DNA of 64,000 nt from Phylloscopus collybita (GCA_027886175.1 JAJNNQ010000009.1:29563501-29627500); one strand, 5' to 3'; positions 35,514 to 50,040 are shown, counted from the stretch's first letter. The notes: generated by a model not told the origin, from the sequence alone. Translations and numbers: made by a program.

Positions 35514-37549
35514 CCTTTCTCCAGGACTTAAGAGAGATGTATAAATGCCTCTGGTATTTAAACTGCCTCTCACACAGCATAGGACTTTCTTTTCCAACTC
35601 AGCTATCTACTTCTTTGTTTTTCAGTTCCCAAAGCACAAGAAGGGCCTTAGAGGAGAGGATTACAAGATCCGTGTTCCCAGTGTATCCAAATGCCACTTC
35701 AAATTCCATTTTAAAATCCTTCATTCTAGTCAAAACCAGAAGACAATTAAGCTTACTAAGGAAGAGTCATAACAAGGCTCTCACAATGGTAACAAGAATA
35801 TTTTATTACTATTAAAGCCACAAATCATCACACAGAAGATGAACTTCATGATTATTACATCATTTGCTATTACCTAAAGTAACAGGATAGGTGTTAGGAA
35901 TAATACAAATGAAAAGGCAGAAAGATCAAAGAGGATGTGACATCTATACAGGGCTTGTCCTTCCTCTTCTACCTCACTGGGTGATTTCCCTTGCAATACT
36001 GACATCAGGACAATTGACTCCCTGATGAAGTTGTGCCAGGGTCTCCAACACGACTCCTGTCCAAGCAGATCCTACTCCTTGAAGCATGAGAGGAATTGCA
36101 TATCCTTGCAGCACATCTGTCTCCTTTCCTTCTATTGTAGGTTCTTCCAGTAGCAGTGTCCACAGGAAAGTCATCTTAAGGTCCAGTCACCTAAACCATA
36201 TTACTTTTTTGGGTTTTTTTTTCTATCTGCTTTTACTGAGCACAGCTTTACACTCATTCAAACACAACAGGAATATATAGCACAGCAGGCAAGTATGAAG
36301 AGGCTACAGTAATGAGAACGGAGTAAAAGGAAGAAAGTGCTGGAACTTGTCTAGCCAATGACAAAATAAGGTTTTGTTATGTTATTGAGCACTCTCTTCT
36401 TCATACCTATTTGAAAAGAGTATTTGTCTCCTAAAAGAGACATTGATTTCAAATGATTCCATTGATTTCAAATGGAAACACAAAGCATATGACAGAGAAA
36501 CAAAGGGCTCATGGGAGAAGAAAGCTTTCCCAGATTTTTTAACCTGCCTCTCCTGAGACTTTGAAAAGCAGAAAGGATCTTAAAAAGATAATTTACGTTG
36601 ATTTGGCTCTTTCTTATGTCCATCAACTTCATACATGAAATGAGAAGACTCAAGCAAAACTTCCAGGCTCTGGCATCTAGGTCTAGAACAGATCTTGCTT
36701 ACAAGCAAAGCATCTGGTTCTCTACTTTCACACAAAATTTCATTTAAGAAAAAAACATGCAGTCCTCAAGAAATCTTGACAAAACTCAGATAGCCTTTCC
36801 TAGAGTGGGGACATCAAACATTGCTTCAGTGTGCGATGAGTTGTTTCTCGCAGGAAGGATATGGTTGTGGAGTTCAGGGTCTAAGAGCTTCCATGCAGTC
36901 CTACAGCTTCCCTATGAAGTTCCATAAAAACTATTTTCCTCATTAACAGGGGAAGGCACCAGGCTTTACACTGACCTGGCAGTGCAGGGTCTCAGGGTTG
37001 TCTGTGCCTTGACCCTGGTTGTATCTGCAGGGGACGGTAACTCCTCCTACCCCGATCTCCAATCAACACCAGGCTGCACACCCTGTTCTGCATAACCCGG
37101 GGATCTCTTCTGTTTGCTGGTCTACATATATGTCCAAATCCCAGTTACCCACCGAGCTCTTTAACACCTAAATTCAAAATGGAATTTGTAGAAAACAAAC
37201 TTACACAAAACAATAACAAGCCCTTCCTCCCCAAGCCTTCTGTAGTACCCACTGCAGACAGTATGTATGCTTCCTTGGTTTTTCAGCAGACTGGGAATAC
37301 GTGTTACCATCTTCATTCCAAGTTTTAATTACACTACACTGAAGTTCACCTTACACTTCAATGCAAACATATTTTCTGGGTTGTGTCCTCCAACTTTGCA
37401 CTGAAATAAGTCAGTGTCGTGCAACCACAGCTCACAACACATGTTCATTAAAGGCAATGCCACACATGCAGCTGGCATGGTCCTGCAAATGCAGGCAAAT
37501 CTGAACAGTCACACAGAAAAGAGACATTAAACAGCTGGTGATTCAATGG

Positions 37550-37602
37550 CAAACAAAACAAAACAAAACAAAAACAACAACAACAACAACAACAACAAAA
37601 AA
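37550..37602 (+). repeat. Compound CAAAA/CAA microsatellite
   Basis: Units of CAAAA lead into eight CAA units (37575-37598). Reading frames crossing it give poly-N/Q/T or poly-C/F tracts, so those ORFs are not genes. Confidence 0.9.
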
Positions 37603-40600
37603 CCACCCACCACCTCCAACTTATTTTCACGTGTGGAGTTTGATCACACATTAGAACATGTCTTACAATACTGGAAAAATATACACATGACTTCACTAGG
37701 CAATCTTCTAAATCTAGGTTGTCTCTGCTATGCACAGGATAAAATAAGGCACAGATTCTCTCTGAACTCATCAGTGGCATGTATGCCTGTGAGGAAAATC
37801 TAATGATTTAATTTTGCTCTGTTTTCTCAAGAGTTTTCCATTTCCTGTTTCTGTGCTACATGGTAGAAGTGTACCTTGAATTCAGTGATTGCCATTGCTG
37901 CAAAAAACATATGGGGAAGAACATAGTGGGGGGAAAATGGTTCTGCTCTCTTCCTCGAGGGCCACCCATGTTTTAGTCCATGTGATGTAGTGATAAATCC
38001 CATCAGATTTATGGGAATTTTTAATGTAGACTTCACTAGATCAGAAACAGAGTACACTTAACTCAAGCTTCAGATTCAAAAATACTTAAATAAAAATATT
38101 CTCCTTCTGCTACTGCCCATATTTTTATTTGCCTTGAAGAAAATGCATGACAATGGAACACACCTGAAAACAATTCCAGTAATCACTGAAAGGGTGGCAG
38201 CAAAATTTGGAAGGGAAATTTCCTTTGAAAAAAATCACAATAAAGATGACAAAACCCACTGAAATAAGAAAAAACACTGTGAAATCTAATGCATTTTGTT
38301 TTCTTTTACTCTCAATATACCTGTTACCTACATGCAACAGGCATCCCACAATGAAGTAAGAAAACCCACAACAGTTGCAAGGATTTAATGAGTCATTTAA
38401 ATTACAGATCTGTTTCCACTGTTTCTTTGGTTTAATCCTCAAACACTTTTAAATATCAAAAGATCTGGCAGCCTCTACAGTAAGAAAGCTCAGCACTACA
38501 TGGTGAATTTTCTTAGGGATTCTTGAGACTTTAGTAGCACTGACAAAACATTTATTAACAGTGCATAAGACAAATGTGCATAAACAAAGACTGACACGTT
38601 TTACTTGGAAACCACAGAGCTATATCAAATTAAGGTAAATTAATAAATAAAGAAAAATCTCAGCCCATAACTTAGAGAACATTGTTGCTCTTAGTAAAAA
38701 TATACATGGAGAAAAGAATACCTTCAACCTATAATATAACTTACAAATCATTTCAGCAGTAAGAGAAAAACAGTAAGAGAAAAAAGACCATCATTTTACT
38801 AACTATGGATCTTCTCTCTATACTGACAGTTACAGGTAGTTATAACAGATTATATTTTTTGTTCATTTTTTTTTTTTAATCTGGGATACTTTGTTACAGG
38901 CAAACAAAACTCATTATAAAGCACATGCTGATCCCAAGAAATACCACTGAGACCAGGGCCTAAATGTCTGGTGAGAATCAAAGCAAGAGATACAAATAAA
39001 TCCTCTTGTATGATAGGAGAGACAGTTCTTCATAACTAACAAACATGACAGGCAAATGACAGATATATTTCTGTACGCTAGGGCAACCTGGCAATCCATT
39101 TTCTCATATAAGGAAAAACCTACAGCACCTGAAAAATGATAGACAAAAATAGAAGGGATAGTTAGTAGCAGAGAAGAAAGCTCATAGAGATTATGTACAA
39201 AGATAAATGAATACATCATTCAAAAGAAAATTCAAAAGAAAAATAATCTTTTGCAAACTTCTCTCAGAAAAAAATAAAAAGAAAAAAAAAATCCACACAA
39301 ATCTCCAAACATGTACTGGAAGGCTTTGTACCATTGATTTCGTTCATTTTATTTTATTCAGCAGACATTTTTTTTTGCTGCTTTGTGTTTTGGGTCATTT
39401 CCTCCAGATATATACTAAAAATGTACTTTAATTGAACAAAACCAGTCAATAATGCTACATAAATTTTGCCAAGAAAAATAGTATTGTGTTCAAATTATCC
39501 CACATAACTTGAAAAGTAAAAACTCAGGAGTTGGCTTTTAGTTTACCTCTTGCCCATAAAATCACAAGAGTTCTTCAGTTATAATTAAATAGCTGCAAGA
39601 ACCATCTCAATTAAAACATTTTAAGTATTACATCTGGATTCTTTATTAGTCAGATAGTTGTTCACCAAAGACAATTTTAAGTGGATTCAGTCTACAAATA
39701 AATTGTTGGGTCGCTAGCTATAGGATAGAAAATTTCTCAGCAGACTAATTAAAAATATTAATAACTACCCCTCAGACATGCTAGCTGTAACCTTGAGTTA
39801 CACCCACAGATAAAAGAGCAAGTCATTTTCCACCTCCATTGCTTTCTTATTGTGTCAGCTGAATTTGCTACAAAATGCCAATAAAAGGAGTTTTTCTTCT
39901 TTGAACATTGCTTTGATCCATTAACTAGATGAAAAGCTCTAGTTTATTTCATATAAAGCGCTGAATGGTGAACATTTATCAGATAAGTCAGATAGACTAA
40001 AGATAAGGAAAATAAGTCTTTTTAAAGGGCATGATATGTTTATATGATGTCACATCTACTGGAGTTTAGAAAAACCTTCAGGGTTTAATACTACTGAGGC
40101 TTTGTATTCCCCCTCACCCCACTTAATATATTATTAAAAGATATACAGTTTTGTAAATCTTCCTTCTTCCTCCTCTCTTGAAGAAATAATAAATATGATT
40201 GCCATCACTGGCATTTATCTCTTACAACAGGCTGCAGACCAGTTCCTCACATATAAATAGGGGAATATCACAGGAATCATAGTCAAAATATTGGTCACCC
40301 ATTTTCAGCAATGAAATTACACCCTTGTTCCAAAATAAATCCAAAGGGTATGTGCACCTGTCTAAGAAATCACAATGAGATAAATATAGCTAAAATCTGC
40401 TATGAAATTCTAAATCAAAAAAGCTTTTCTGAAATGGATCACTATACCAATTTCAGTAATAATTCAGACAAATTCAACAAAGTCAATGCACAGTAACAAA
40501 GTGACAGCCTTTATTCGATGTCCCAGATCACATAAAAAGTATTTGACAACTTCATATGATGTTTTACTATATTTAGATTTAAAAACAAGCCTAAAAGGAG

Positions 40601-40966
40601 TATGTCTTTTCATAATGGAGATCAAAGTTATATGAAAAGTTCTAGAGATTTTATCAATGGCAGAAAATTCAAACTTTAGAGACAACATACCTTCAGCAGA
40701 CCTTGTAGCAAAACACTGCTGAAATTAATCACTCATGTCAACAAAGTAGATGTGGATCTAATAAACATAATTTAAATTGATGGTACTAAAAATTGCTGGC
40801 TAATATATAACTTTACCTAGCACAGATGACTTTTGACCATGTCTGCACTTCCATACCTAGGTTACTGCTGCAGAATTTTTCATAATTGAAGTCCCAGAAG
40901 GTAAAAAATTTAGATAAGGTGAAATTGGCAATGCAAAACTGATCAAACACATCGAACACCCAGTAC

Positions 40967-41165
40967 ATCACAGAATATAGAATGGTTTGGGTTGGCAGGG
41001 ACCTTAAAGATCATCCAGTTCCAATTCCCCACCATGGACAGGGACACCTTCTGCTAGACCAGGTTGCTCAGAGCCCCATCCAGCCTAGCCTTGAGCACTT
41101 CCAGGGATGGGGTATCCACAACTTCCCCAGGCATCCTGTGCCAGTGCCTCACTACTCTCATAATG
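40967..41165 (-). mobile_element. CR1 LINE 3' end fragment (antisense)
   Basis: The + strand begins atcacagaatatagaatggtttgg and continues with gttggcagggaccttaaagatcatcc, then ccttctgctagaccaggttgctcagagcccc and cttgagcacttccagggatgg. This is the reverse complement of a CR1 tail with good preservation. It is 5'-truncated. Confidence 0.9.
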
Positions 41166-44100
41166 AAGAAAATTACTAAAGAAATCCTCCATTAGCACTT
41201 TATTTATGCACATGCTCTGAATTTAAGTATTTCCCTCCATTTTTTCATAACTTTGAGATTTTCATAACAGTTACCACCAAGTGTGGGGTAACTGTTCATG
41301 CCTGTTTTTCAAGAGCTGTAAATAACATCATTTGACCACATAAGACTAGTAAGTACTAAATCACAGGTTGAGTTACAAATATTATAAATTCTTATTTTAA
41401 ATAAAAAATTAAAAGAACTTACCACAGAAGCCTTGTGCATATAAACAATTACACTCTTGTGCATAGTTTCTAGCCTTTTCATGATTAGAAGCTAACTGGG
41501 CACCTTTTTTTAATAAACTAGTGAGAATAAATACACTTCCTGGTAGCCATTGCAATTCTCAAGGAGTAAAGGTTTTTATATTGCTTTTGATTCTTTCATT
41601 ATGCATGCTGTTTTCTCATGCAGTTTTGATTTGCATATTGTCACTTTTTTTTCTTTTTTGTTCTAGAATGTAAAACAGTTTCAGCAAAATGAGAATTTTT
41701 ATTTTCAAAAATCAATCATGGATTAATGATGTCAGACTTCTAAGACAATATATTTAAACGGTATCGCCTCAGTGAGTGTGTGTACTACAAGTGGTGCTTA
41801 TTAACTGATTAATCACCAGATTTATTTTACTCTGTTTTACTGTCTTCCCATTTTTCTTTGTCTTTTCTCAAAGACTTGGGAAGTTTCTTGTTTAAAGAGG
41901 GGCATAACTACCAGGAAAGAGCATGCTCTGAAAAAGTAGGGAGCACAAAATAATAATACCTCTGTCTTATTGTCCCAGGCTGAAGACTCAAGGACAGAAG
42001 TGAAATGAAATCTGCAAGTGCAGAAATTAAATGTTAGGTGAAGCTGTTTGAGAATTGAAGAGAAATTCTGTGGCTGAGCTTGGGGATTGTGACTAAGTCA
42101 GACAAACAAACTGGATTTCTCAGAAAAAGGATGGGATGTGTAGAGGGAGATAACACAAATACTAAAAAAAGCTGCAAGATTATTAAGTGTTAGATAAGCA
42201 CAAGCCCACACAAATATCTTGACATGAGGATGCAAAACCAGCAAATGAAATGAATACATTCAGCCCTGAATAGGACGTGTGAGGAATCCCAAGACACAGG
42301 TCATGGTACCTGGAACAAGCTGGACCAAGTGACAGAGTGATGTAGTGCCGGCCACTGACTTCAATAATATTTTACAACCTCCCGTCACCACTCCAGATTT
42401 TTCCTGAGCAGATATAAGAAACGAGACATGTCTTACATGTTCTGAATAATATTAACTACCTCAATATAGCAGGTATCCTGGTTTGCAGGTTCAAATTCTT
42501 CATCTGAAGGCAGAATTGCCCTCTCACGCCTCATTGCCTCTGAAATATATATTCAGATACAGTAATAGAGACGACATTTCTATTCCCTGGATGTATTGTA
42601 CCTTCTCCACATAGAGGAAACATTCCTCAGAGCTGTTACTTGTCTCTTTGAAGAGCACTGTATTGAAAACACAAGAGCGTTTTTTGATTACTGAGCAATA
42701 CTAAATGTGTTCAATCCTTTCTAAAGAATCTCTGATGTGTCACTTGTTTAGTCTTTGAGGAAAACATCACATTTTGGTGACTTTGAGATCCCTGAGAAGA
42801 TTAAGTAACCTTTGTTGAACTCGTGGTTTATTTTGTGACTAGGTTTGATATTGACACAACTCTTAACTACCTCAGGAGTTACTAACACTAATATGGATGA
42901 AGTCTAGTGCATCACATGGAAAGGGAATTAAAAGGTTACAGCAAAAAATTGTCACCAAATCCATTTTTGTTTATCAGTGAAACAAAGAGTAGAAAATAAA
43001 AATAAATTAGCTAAAGTACGAAATAACCTGTTGAAGAAGTAAGGAAAATTAATATAAAGAGCTACTGAGCAGTACACAATTTCCAGCTCAGAAAAATTAC
43101 GTATTTGGCCTTTCTAGCCTCTATTTCTTCATAAAAATTCTCTCCTTCTAGAATTCAAGCTTAGAAATTGCTTGCAGTGGCATGTCACCTGGATGATTTA
43201 GTGGAAGTTTTGTAATTTTTGTAGGCAAATGGGGAAGGTAAATCACTGTCATTAACCCTTTTATAATCTACAAATGGTAGAATTATAATTCCAAGTGTAC
43301 CCTGGGAATACTGGGGGGACATCTTTATATGTGCGTGTGTGTGTGTGTGGGCAGGGGGAGAAGGGGGTGTGTGCAAACAGAAACAAACGAAAATCCCCCA
43401 AAAGCTAGAAGTTATTTGTAGACTCAAGGCTGAAAAGGTTTCTGGAAACACTGTAGACAAGGCAAACTGTTTAAAAACCTCTTCCTTGATTTGCTGATGA
43501 TACTCCAATTGAAGAAAATGGCTCAGCCCATATTTGCTGAATAAAAAATTAAAAGCAAATATGTAGCTGATTTTTTTTTTGTGGTGAGATTCTATAGTAA
43601 CAAAACCATTCAATAGTTAGTTCAGCATCTTTTCAATTCAGATTTAAATTTTAATTTTAATCTTTTTAATTCAGATTAAATATTTGTGTTTTCCATCAAT
43701 TCTAATTGCAAATGATTTCACATTTCTTAAAGGGCCCATTGTGAAATGCTCCTTAGCAGTACATCACGGAATTGTGTCATCACTGTTTCAATCAAGTTTT
43801 ATTCCACTGATTTTAGTTCATTAATAACAGCCTAAAACTAGAATATTGACTACACACAACAATCCTATGCTTCTCTATTTTAGGTACCTAAACCTCTTCC
43901 AACCCCCCAGACTCAGCAGCCCACCCTACCCCACCCTTGGCTCATTCTCATCTAGCTTCATGTCAAAGACTGCCGATTTCAAGACTACCAATTTCAATTT
44001 TTCCCATTCATTTCAACCATTTCCATTGTAACTTCTCCATGCCTTCTCTAAGGCTTTATGCATTCTTCTGCTTTTCTACACTTGGTAAGAACTGCACTGG

Positions 44101-46015
44101 CTGGATTTTAATACTTAAGCTTTACTACAGTCAATTCCTTTTGTAGTCCCTTTCTAGTTCAGTGATTTCAATTCAAGATATGTTCCCTCTATTCCCCATA
44201 TTTAAACAAAAGGAAAGCCAAAGAAAACATTCATTCAGACTGACAAAAGAGTCATATAAAAGAATACAAGGAGATACTGAAAGGTTTTAAAGTCACTGCC
44301 AAGGAGGAAAAAAAAAATACACACGACAGCAGAATATTCAAAGTTAAATATAAAAATATACAACAAGAAAGTGAATGCTATTTCTATTTTAAACCATTCT
44401 GTATGCTCTGTTAAAAAAGTATGCTATTTCCCTGACTGGAATAGATTCCTGTATAAAAAAAAAAATACAAACCAAATTTAAATGTTAAGTAGACAGGCTG
44501 AATTTGGTCAGCACAGTGAGAACACCACAGAAATGGGTGGCCTGGAATTGGCGCGGATTTCTGAGTTTACTTAATAAAAAAGCACTGTAACAGCATATAA
44601 AAACAGGCTACAGCTTTGCAAGAAAAGAATACCAGCTAACAGTCAGAATGTGCAGTACATTCAGGCTTTTGGTAGAGCTTTTATTTTATTGCAGGAGTAT
44701 TTAAACCTCTATAGTTAATGCAAGTAAATGGTGTCTACAGGAGCTGTGGAACTGAGCTCAGAGGGCAGGGCAGAAGAATGACATGTTGTCATGACACTAT
44801 AAAATGCTAGTGCCACGGAAATCCTTATCCTTAACATTTTAAGTGCAGACTTGAAGGAAGCAGGAGGCAACCACAAATAATAGCACAGTTCTGTTTCCTT
44901 GGTGCACGCATATGTGGTAATCCAGAGTGCCCTCTCTCCAGCAGCCTTGCTTGTTATGGACTGCTCACATTGTGGAACAATCTACGTCAATCAGCTCTCT
45001 CTAGCAGCTGCTGGGGACAAATATCCTGAAGTATCACAGGACAAAGAAATGGACATGGCAAAGAAATAGACCAGAAGAACAGTCTGAGGTAAGCAACCTC
45101 ACACTATATGTAGCAAGGTAGGTCTCCTATTGTGATCTACCATTGGATACACTGTTTTAGAAGTCTTGGAGCCGCTGAAGACAAAGCTGAGTATTAACTC
45201 ACCTATCTCAGCAACTGTAGTGTGTGACTGTGGCCTTCAAAAAATATCAGCTTTATAGCCCTGAACCTTACACTCTTTCAGCCTCTCAACTTCAAAATTA
45301 GCTCCAAATTAATCCTTAAAATCAAAATTATGAGGTAGCATGCTTAAAACAGTCAATTACAATATACAGCATTTCATTTTCCTACCCTAAAATACAGATG
45401 AGCTGAGATTAGTTATCTTTTCTGCTTGCAAAGCTTCAAAGATAATTTTCTAATCATCCTGGAGACTGCTTTAACAATTATATAATATGCCATTCTACAG
45501 TGAGAAGTTACTATTTCTTCCTTTTGAGGCCATTTCATATTGGAGAAGAAGAGAGTATTTATGCAGAGAAGAGTCCTAGGATGTAGGTTCATTTCTAAAT
45601 GAAATTCCCTGTCCCAGCCATGTGGTGAATGGCATCTCACCTCAGAAACCCCAAAGTCAGAAGCAAAAGCAGACTGTGTTGCCCAAGAATTGTCATAACA
45701 GCACTCTCTGAATACAAAAACTGTGCCCTAAGGCAGTGCTGAATGAAGAATTAAACAGCTGGCACATTTCCCATCAATCTCTTACATCATCTGCCCAAAC
45801 CCGATACTCATGGAGAGGACGCGATTTACAGAGTTGTTTTATGACTTGTAGCATGTGGGTAGGAGATGCCACAGATTGTAACTAAGAAAAAAAAAACATT
45901 GGAATAAAAGACTTGTCAGGGAAAGAAAGCTGCACAGCACAAAATAAAACATGGCAATATTTCAGCACTCTGAAACACTCCTCTAAAAGACAGAAGAACA
46001 ACAAGCACGTTTTTA
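41166..46015. other. Intergenic DNA without recognised genes
   Basis: AT-rich sequence. A short GT run occurs at about 43,333-43,350. No protein-like ORF or known repeat was recognised. Confidence 0.75.
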
Positions 46016-46035
46016 TTTTGTTTTGTTTTGTTTTG

Positions 46036-46066
<31 letters not shown>

Positions 46067-46069
46067 TTG
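46016..46069 (+). repeat. (TTTTG)9 microsatellite
   Basis: Nine perfect TTTTG units at 46016-46060, then T8 and G. The flanking ORFs (LFCFV or KTKQN repeats) are artefacts of this array. Confidence 0.95.
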
Positions 46070-49009
46070 TAGTGCGGCATCTCAACCAATGGTCTGATGT
46101 AATGAATAGTAGATACCTCCCGCCACGGGATGAGCTGCAACAAACCTGCTGCCATGGCAGGTTAACTGTTGAGGAAGTGGAATTGCCCCATAGGTGTATC
46201 AGCAAGATTTGTGTACTGAACAACAGCTGTCAAGGCAGGTTTATGGGGAGAACTATGACTGTGTCAGTGTGCTGGGACAGCAGCCCAAGAGGCTGGCAAA
46301 TGTAATGGGGAAAATGTCTCCGAGAACCACAGTGGGGAGGAGCTGTGGGTTTCCTTTCTTTCCCGGAGTGCTCAGGAGCCATCAGCATCATTACTGTTCT
46401 TCAGCATAACAGGGGAATTATGAAGGTCTCAAAATAGTAAGGAACGGCACCAGAGAGAATCTGCACCCACTTAATTTAATGCTAAGCAGTCAAATGAGCA
46501 TCTGCTCCCACTCTCCGCACTACTGCTCACCACAGAAACACACTGACAGTTGGCTTACCTCATTTTTTTCCACCTCAGTTCTAAGATAGTTTCAGCTTTT
46601 CACTACAGAAATACCTATTGTGATTGAGCAGAATAGAGTCTGCATTTATATATTTCATGCAGCTCCTGAGCTTCTCTGAAGGAGAGAAGGGCACCAAAAT
46701 AGTGACAAGGGATATCAGAAGCTGCTGCTTCTCTGCCACAGGCACCACAACTTACTTACCTCCCTGTACCAGTACAGCCCTCCAAGGCCTTCCTCCCATA
46801 TTTGTATTCAAGTTCGTCCCTTCCAAGATACCTTATTTGCCATCAGCCTCCACAGCTATTTCCTCTGATGGAAGAAAACCACACCGTACCATGGTGAAAA
46901 CTTCTCCAGAATGAGACAAATGTTACGCTTTTTGCCCTCCCTCCATTCTCTGCCAGGCACCCACACCAGCTTGCTCTCAGCACTCGCCCCTGTTACTGAC
47001 CATCTCAGTCCCATCTGCCAGGCAGTCTCCATTCTTTTACTCAGACAACCAGCTGAATTGTTGATTTCTTCTCATGTTTTCTATATTTCCATCTATCTTT
47101 TCAGATGGACAGTGCTCCCTCAACTCATCCAATGTCCTTGCTGTGTAATTTTAAGAGCTTCTCCAGAGGAAAGGCAAACCAGGAGCCAAGAGAAACCTGA
47201 GCCCAGGCAGTGCCCACACCAATCAGACTAGAGTCTCACGAGACCTAAGATCAGCAAGCAGAGCCAGATGCTGACAATAGACTCAACTGATAGCCCTAGA
47301 CAGGACAAAAAGAAGACTCAGGCCTAGCACTCATCCAGAGAGGCCAGGCTGCATCAACAGGAGACAGGACCAAACCCAAGACTACAACATCAGTTCAAGA
47401 TCAGCCAGGAAACTTGGCTGGGGACAGAATGAGCAACAGACACATTCCAAGCATAACTCCAGCAAAACCAAATTAGGACTCTTACGATAGATCAGACAAG
47501 TTCTGTGTTTCTTCATGTAATAAGATCTCTGTGAACATTTCTCATTACAGTGAAGTCAACTCTGATTTAAATTATTATAATATGGGGTGGCTGGCCCAAG
47601 TGATTTGCTTGTTCTTGTGCCTTGATCTTATCTCATACTGCTTTCATGTAAAGCATCATTTAACTTCAGTTGTACTTTAAAAATGCATATGTAGAAAAAG
47701 TGCAGATAATGTAAGGACAGAGATACCAGCCTCAGAGGATGTAACAAACAATAGCAAGCTGCCTCTAAGAGTCTGACTGACTCTGAATGTTGATCAGTGC
47801 GAAGGAGCCTGATGTTGTTGTGTCTGCTCCTCTGCAGTTTTCCCAGCTTGCTTGTTTTGGGTGGCATCTTAGAATCTCTAACTCTCCAGAATGTGAGTAA
47901 ACACATGCAAAATCTTAAAGAGCAGCATTTTCTACTACGAGGCATCTCTGTCAAGGTGAGAAGGAGGAAAGAGAAGGCTGTCCCACTCCCTGGTGGGGAA
48001 CGGGAAGGTGGTTCTTGCTGGAGCCCGACCCACATCCTGATGCCTATCTCCCACTCTGCAGGAAACAAATCCAACTCACAGAGCAGCAGCACAAGGCTAC
48101 TCAATGTATCACGGCCCTTGCTGGTGCTTGGGTCACCCTTAGCTCTCACATGGGGTTTTCTGGTAGGACATCTTCAGTCCCCTTTCCAAGAGGCATTCCC
48201 TCCTCTAACCATCACTCTCACCACATAAGCAGCCTTTGGTCCAGACTACGCTCTTGTCACAAGACTAAAATGGGATGGGTGGAGTGGTATCTCCATTCCC
48301 CTGTGGGTCTAAATTGCAAAAATGTCACTGAACATCCCAGGAATGAGCCAAATAACAGCAGTTCCTGCACGGACCAGAATCCCTTTCTTTGAAGCAAAAT
48401 TGTGGGCTGGTCCTCATCATTGCTCTACCTCCCGGTTAAAAATACCTGACCTTGTGAAACTTCACAGCTCTCTCTGGGCAGCCAGCCCCTCCCTCTCCAG
48501 TGAAACGCCCGTGGAGATCTACTGAGGACCAGGCGGCTCTGCCTGTCTCCACGTGTGGCTGCCCTTGATCTGATATCCCCCTGATACTGGCTCCTCCTAT
48601 TTTTAATCTTCTCCCACAGCTTGATAACCTACTTGTTATGCACCTACACGGACACATGCACTAACCTGCCGGGGGGGATGGACAGCGGGGGCTGGTTGTG
48701 GGTGGATGTGGATGTCAGGGCGTGCTCGCCACCACCCTCTGCCCAGGAGCTGCGGCGCCGCGCTGAGGGGTTCCTCCTGCAACCTCCTCTTGTAGTGCGG
48801 GCTGCTGCTCTCCATCTCCAGTGATGGATGGGCTTTGCTCTCCTCGGGAAGCAGTTGGAAGAAGGAATGCTCTGTAGTGCCGACACATCTCCCCGGGTCT
48901 GCTGTTTATCGAGGCGGCGGGAAAACACGCTGCCGGAATGCTGAGCATTTAATAAGTCACTAAGTGACCAAATAAATCAGCAGTTCGCCCACAAGACAGA
49001 GCGGTCTCA
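46070..49009. other. Intergenic DNA upstream of the MTNR1A CpG island
   Basis: GC content rises gradually from about 46.5 kb. Several ORFs of 70-170 codons exist on both strands, but none shows a recognisable domain or splice-consistent structure. This stretch may hold distal promoter elements, including a CACGTG at 48550. Confidence 0.6.
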
Positions 49010-49706
49010 TTCAGCAGCGGGAGGCTGAGCGGCGGCGCTCCCCGCTCCGCTGCCCGCGCTGGTGTAAGAAAACCGTGGGTGACTGGGAAGCTCGGGGTTT
49101 CCCTGGCACTCAGCCGTGCAGGCTGGGACTGCGGCGCCTGCCAGGGCGGGGGTGCCGCTGCCGCCGCCGCCGCCCTGCCTGTCCGCGCCCCTCCGCGGCT
49201 GCGGGCCGCCCGCTCCCGCCGTGTCCTGTCACACCCGCCGCGTTACGTAACTGCTGGTCGGTCACATCGGTGCTTTGGTTATCCCTCACCTCGGGCTGCC
49301 ACCGGACCCGGCACCGTCAGCCCGGGCTGGGCGCAGGCTGCGCCGCATGAGCCTCGCCCGCCCCGCGCGGAGCCGCGCCAGACACGGCCTGCGCTCCGCA
49401 GGGCCGGCGGAGGCTGCGCCGCGCCAGGAGGAGCCCCGCGCTCCCGCTGCGGACTCCCCGCTTGCCCCCCAGTCGCAGCCCCCCCGTGAGCCCCGGGCGG
49501 GATGGCGGTGGGTGCCGTCCCTGGCCGCCAGCACCTCGCCCAGCCCTGCGCTCGGCGGAGAACACCGCGCGCTGCCATCCGCACTCGCAGCCCGTTATCC
49601 TGAATGGGAGAGTGATTCCCACGCCCAGTTTGCTCAGAGATTATCAACAGCTATGCACCGTGCGAGCGAGAACAATCAGTCAAAAGAAAGTGCCTTTTTT
49701 TATAGA

Positions 49707-49730
49707 TTTATTTATTTATTTATTTATTTA
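49707..49730 (+). repeat. (TTTA)6 microsatellite within the CpG island
   Basis: Six perfect TTTA units. They split the GC-rich region into an upstream block (49,010-49,600) and the promoter-proximal block. Confidence 0.95.
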
Positions 49731-50034
49731 CCAGAGCGCCCACCGCACCAGAGGGTGAAGGGATACCCTATTCAGTCAACTGGGTTCTCCTCACGGCTGG
49801 GCAATGGCTCCCTGTTCCCTCCTTTCTTTGAAGGAAATGCTGCTTTTGGGGAACAGGGGAGCCAGACCTCATCGGGCTCGCAGGGGTGGCACAGGGCATC
49901 CCCGCTACCTTTCCCTCTGTCTTCCCTGTGCAGACGGGTCCCGCTGCCCAGGGGAGGAAGAAGGGCTGCGGGGGAGGAAGGGGAGGGCTGCTGATGCGGT
50001 GCGTGTCCCCCCCGCCGCCCCCTCGCTGCGGCGG

Positions 50035-50040
50035 CACGTG
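50035..50040. promoter_or_regulatory. E-box CACGTG upstream of MTNR1A
   Basis: Canonical E-box about 510 bp before the TATA box, in ggcacgtggtgc. CACGTG is the CLOCK:BMAL1 and USF/MYC class site; use at this locus is inferred. Confidence 0.4.

Larger units (their letters stand above)
34650..40966. other. Intergenic DNA without recognised genes
   Basis: AT-rich, with the poly-T run at 35489 and the CAA microsatellite at 37550. A slightly GC-richer part at 36,940-37,160 has no recognisable coding content. Confidence 0.7.

Noticed and set aside
46140..46165. Palindromic word around tgccatggca
   Set aside because: Too short and imperfect at its arms to propose a structured RNA or recognition site; such words are expected in a window this size.
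45913..46305. ORFs on both strands across the TTTTG array
   Set aside because: Coding content is the repeat itself (LFCFV, KTKQN); there is no other protein signal.
49275..49994. 239-codon + strand ORF and overlapping ORFs in the upstream CpG island
   Set aside because: Biased composition typical of GC-rich non-coding DNA. The frame runs through the (TTTA)n array (repeated FIYLFIYL), which shows it is not selected as protein.
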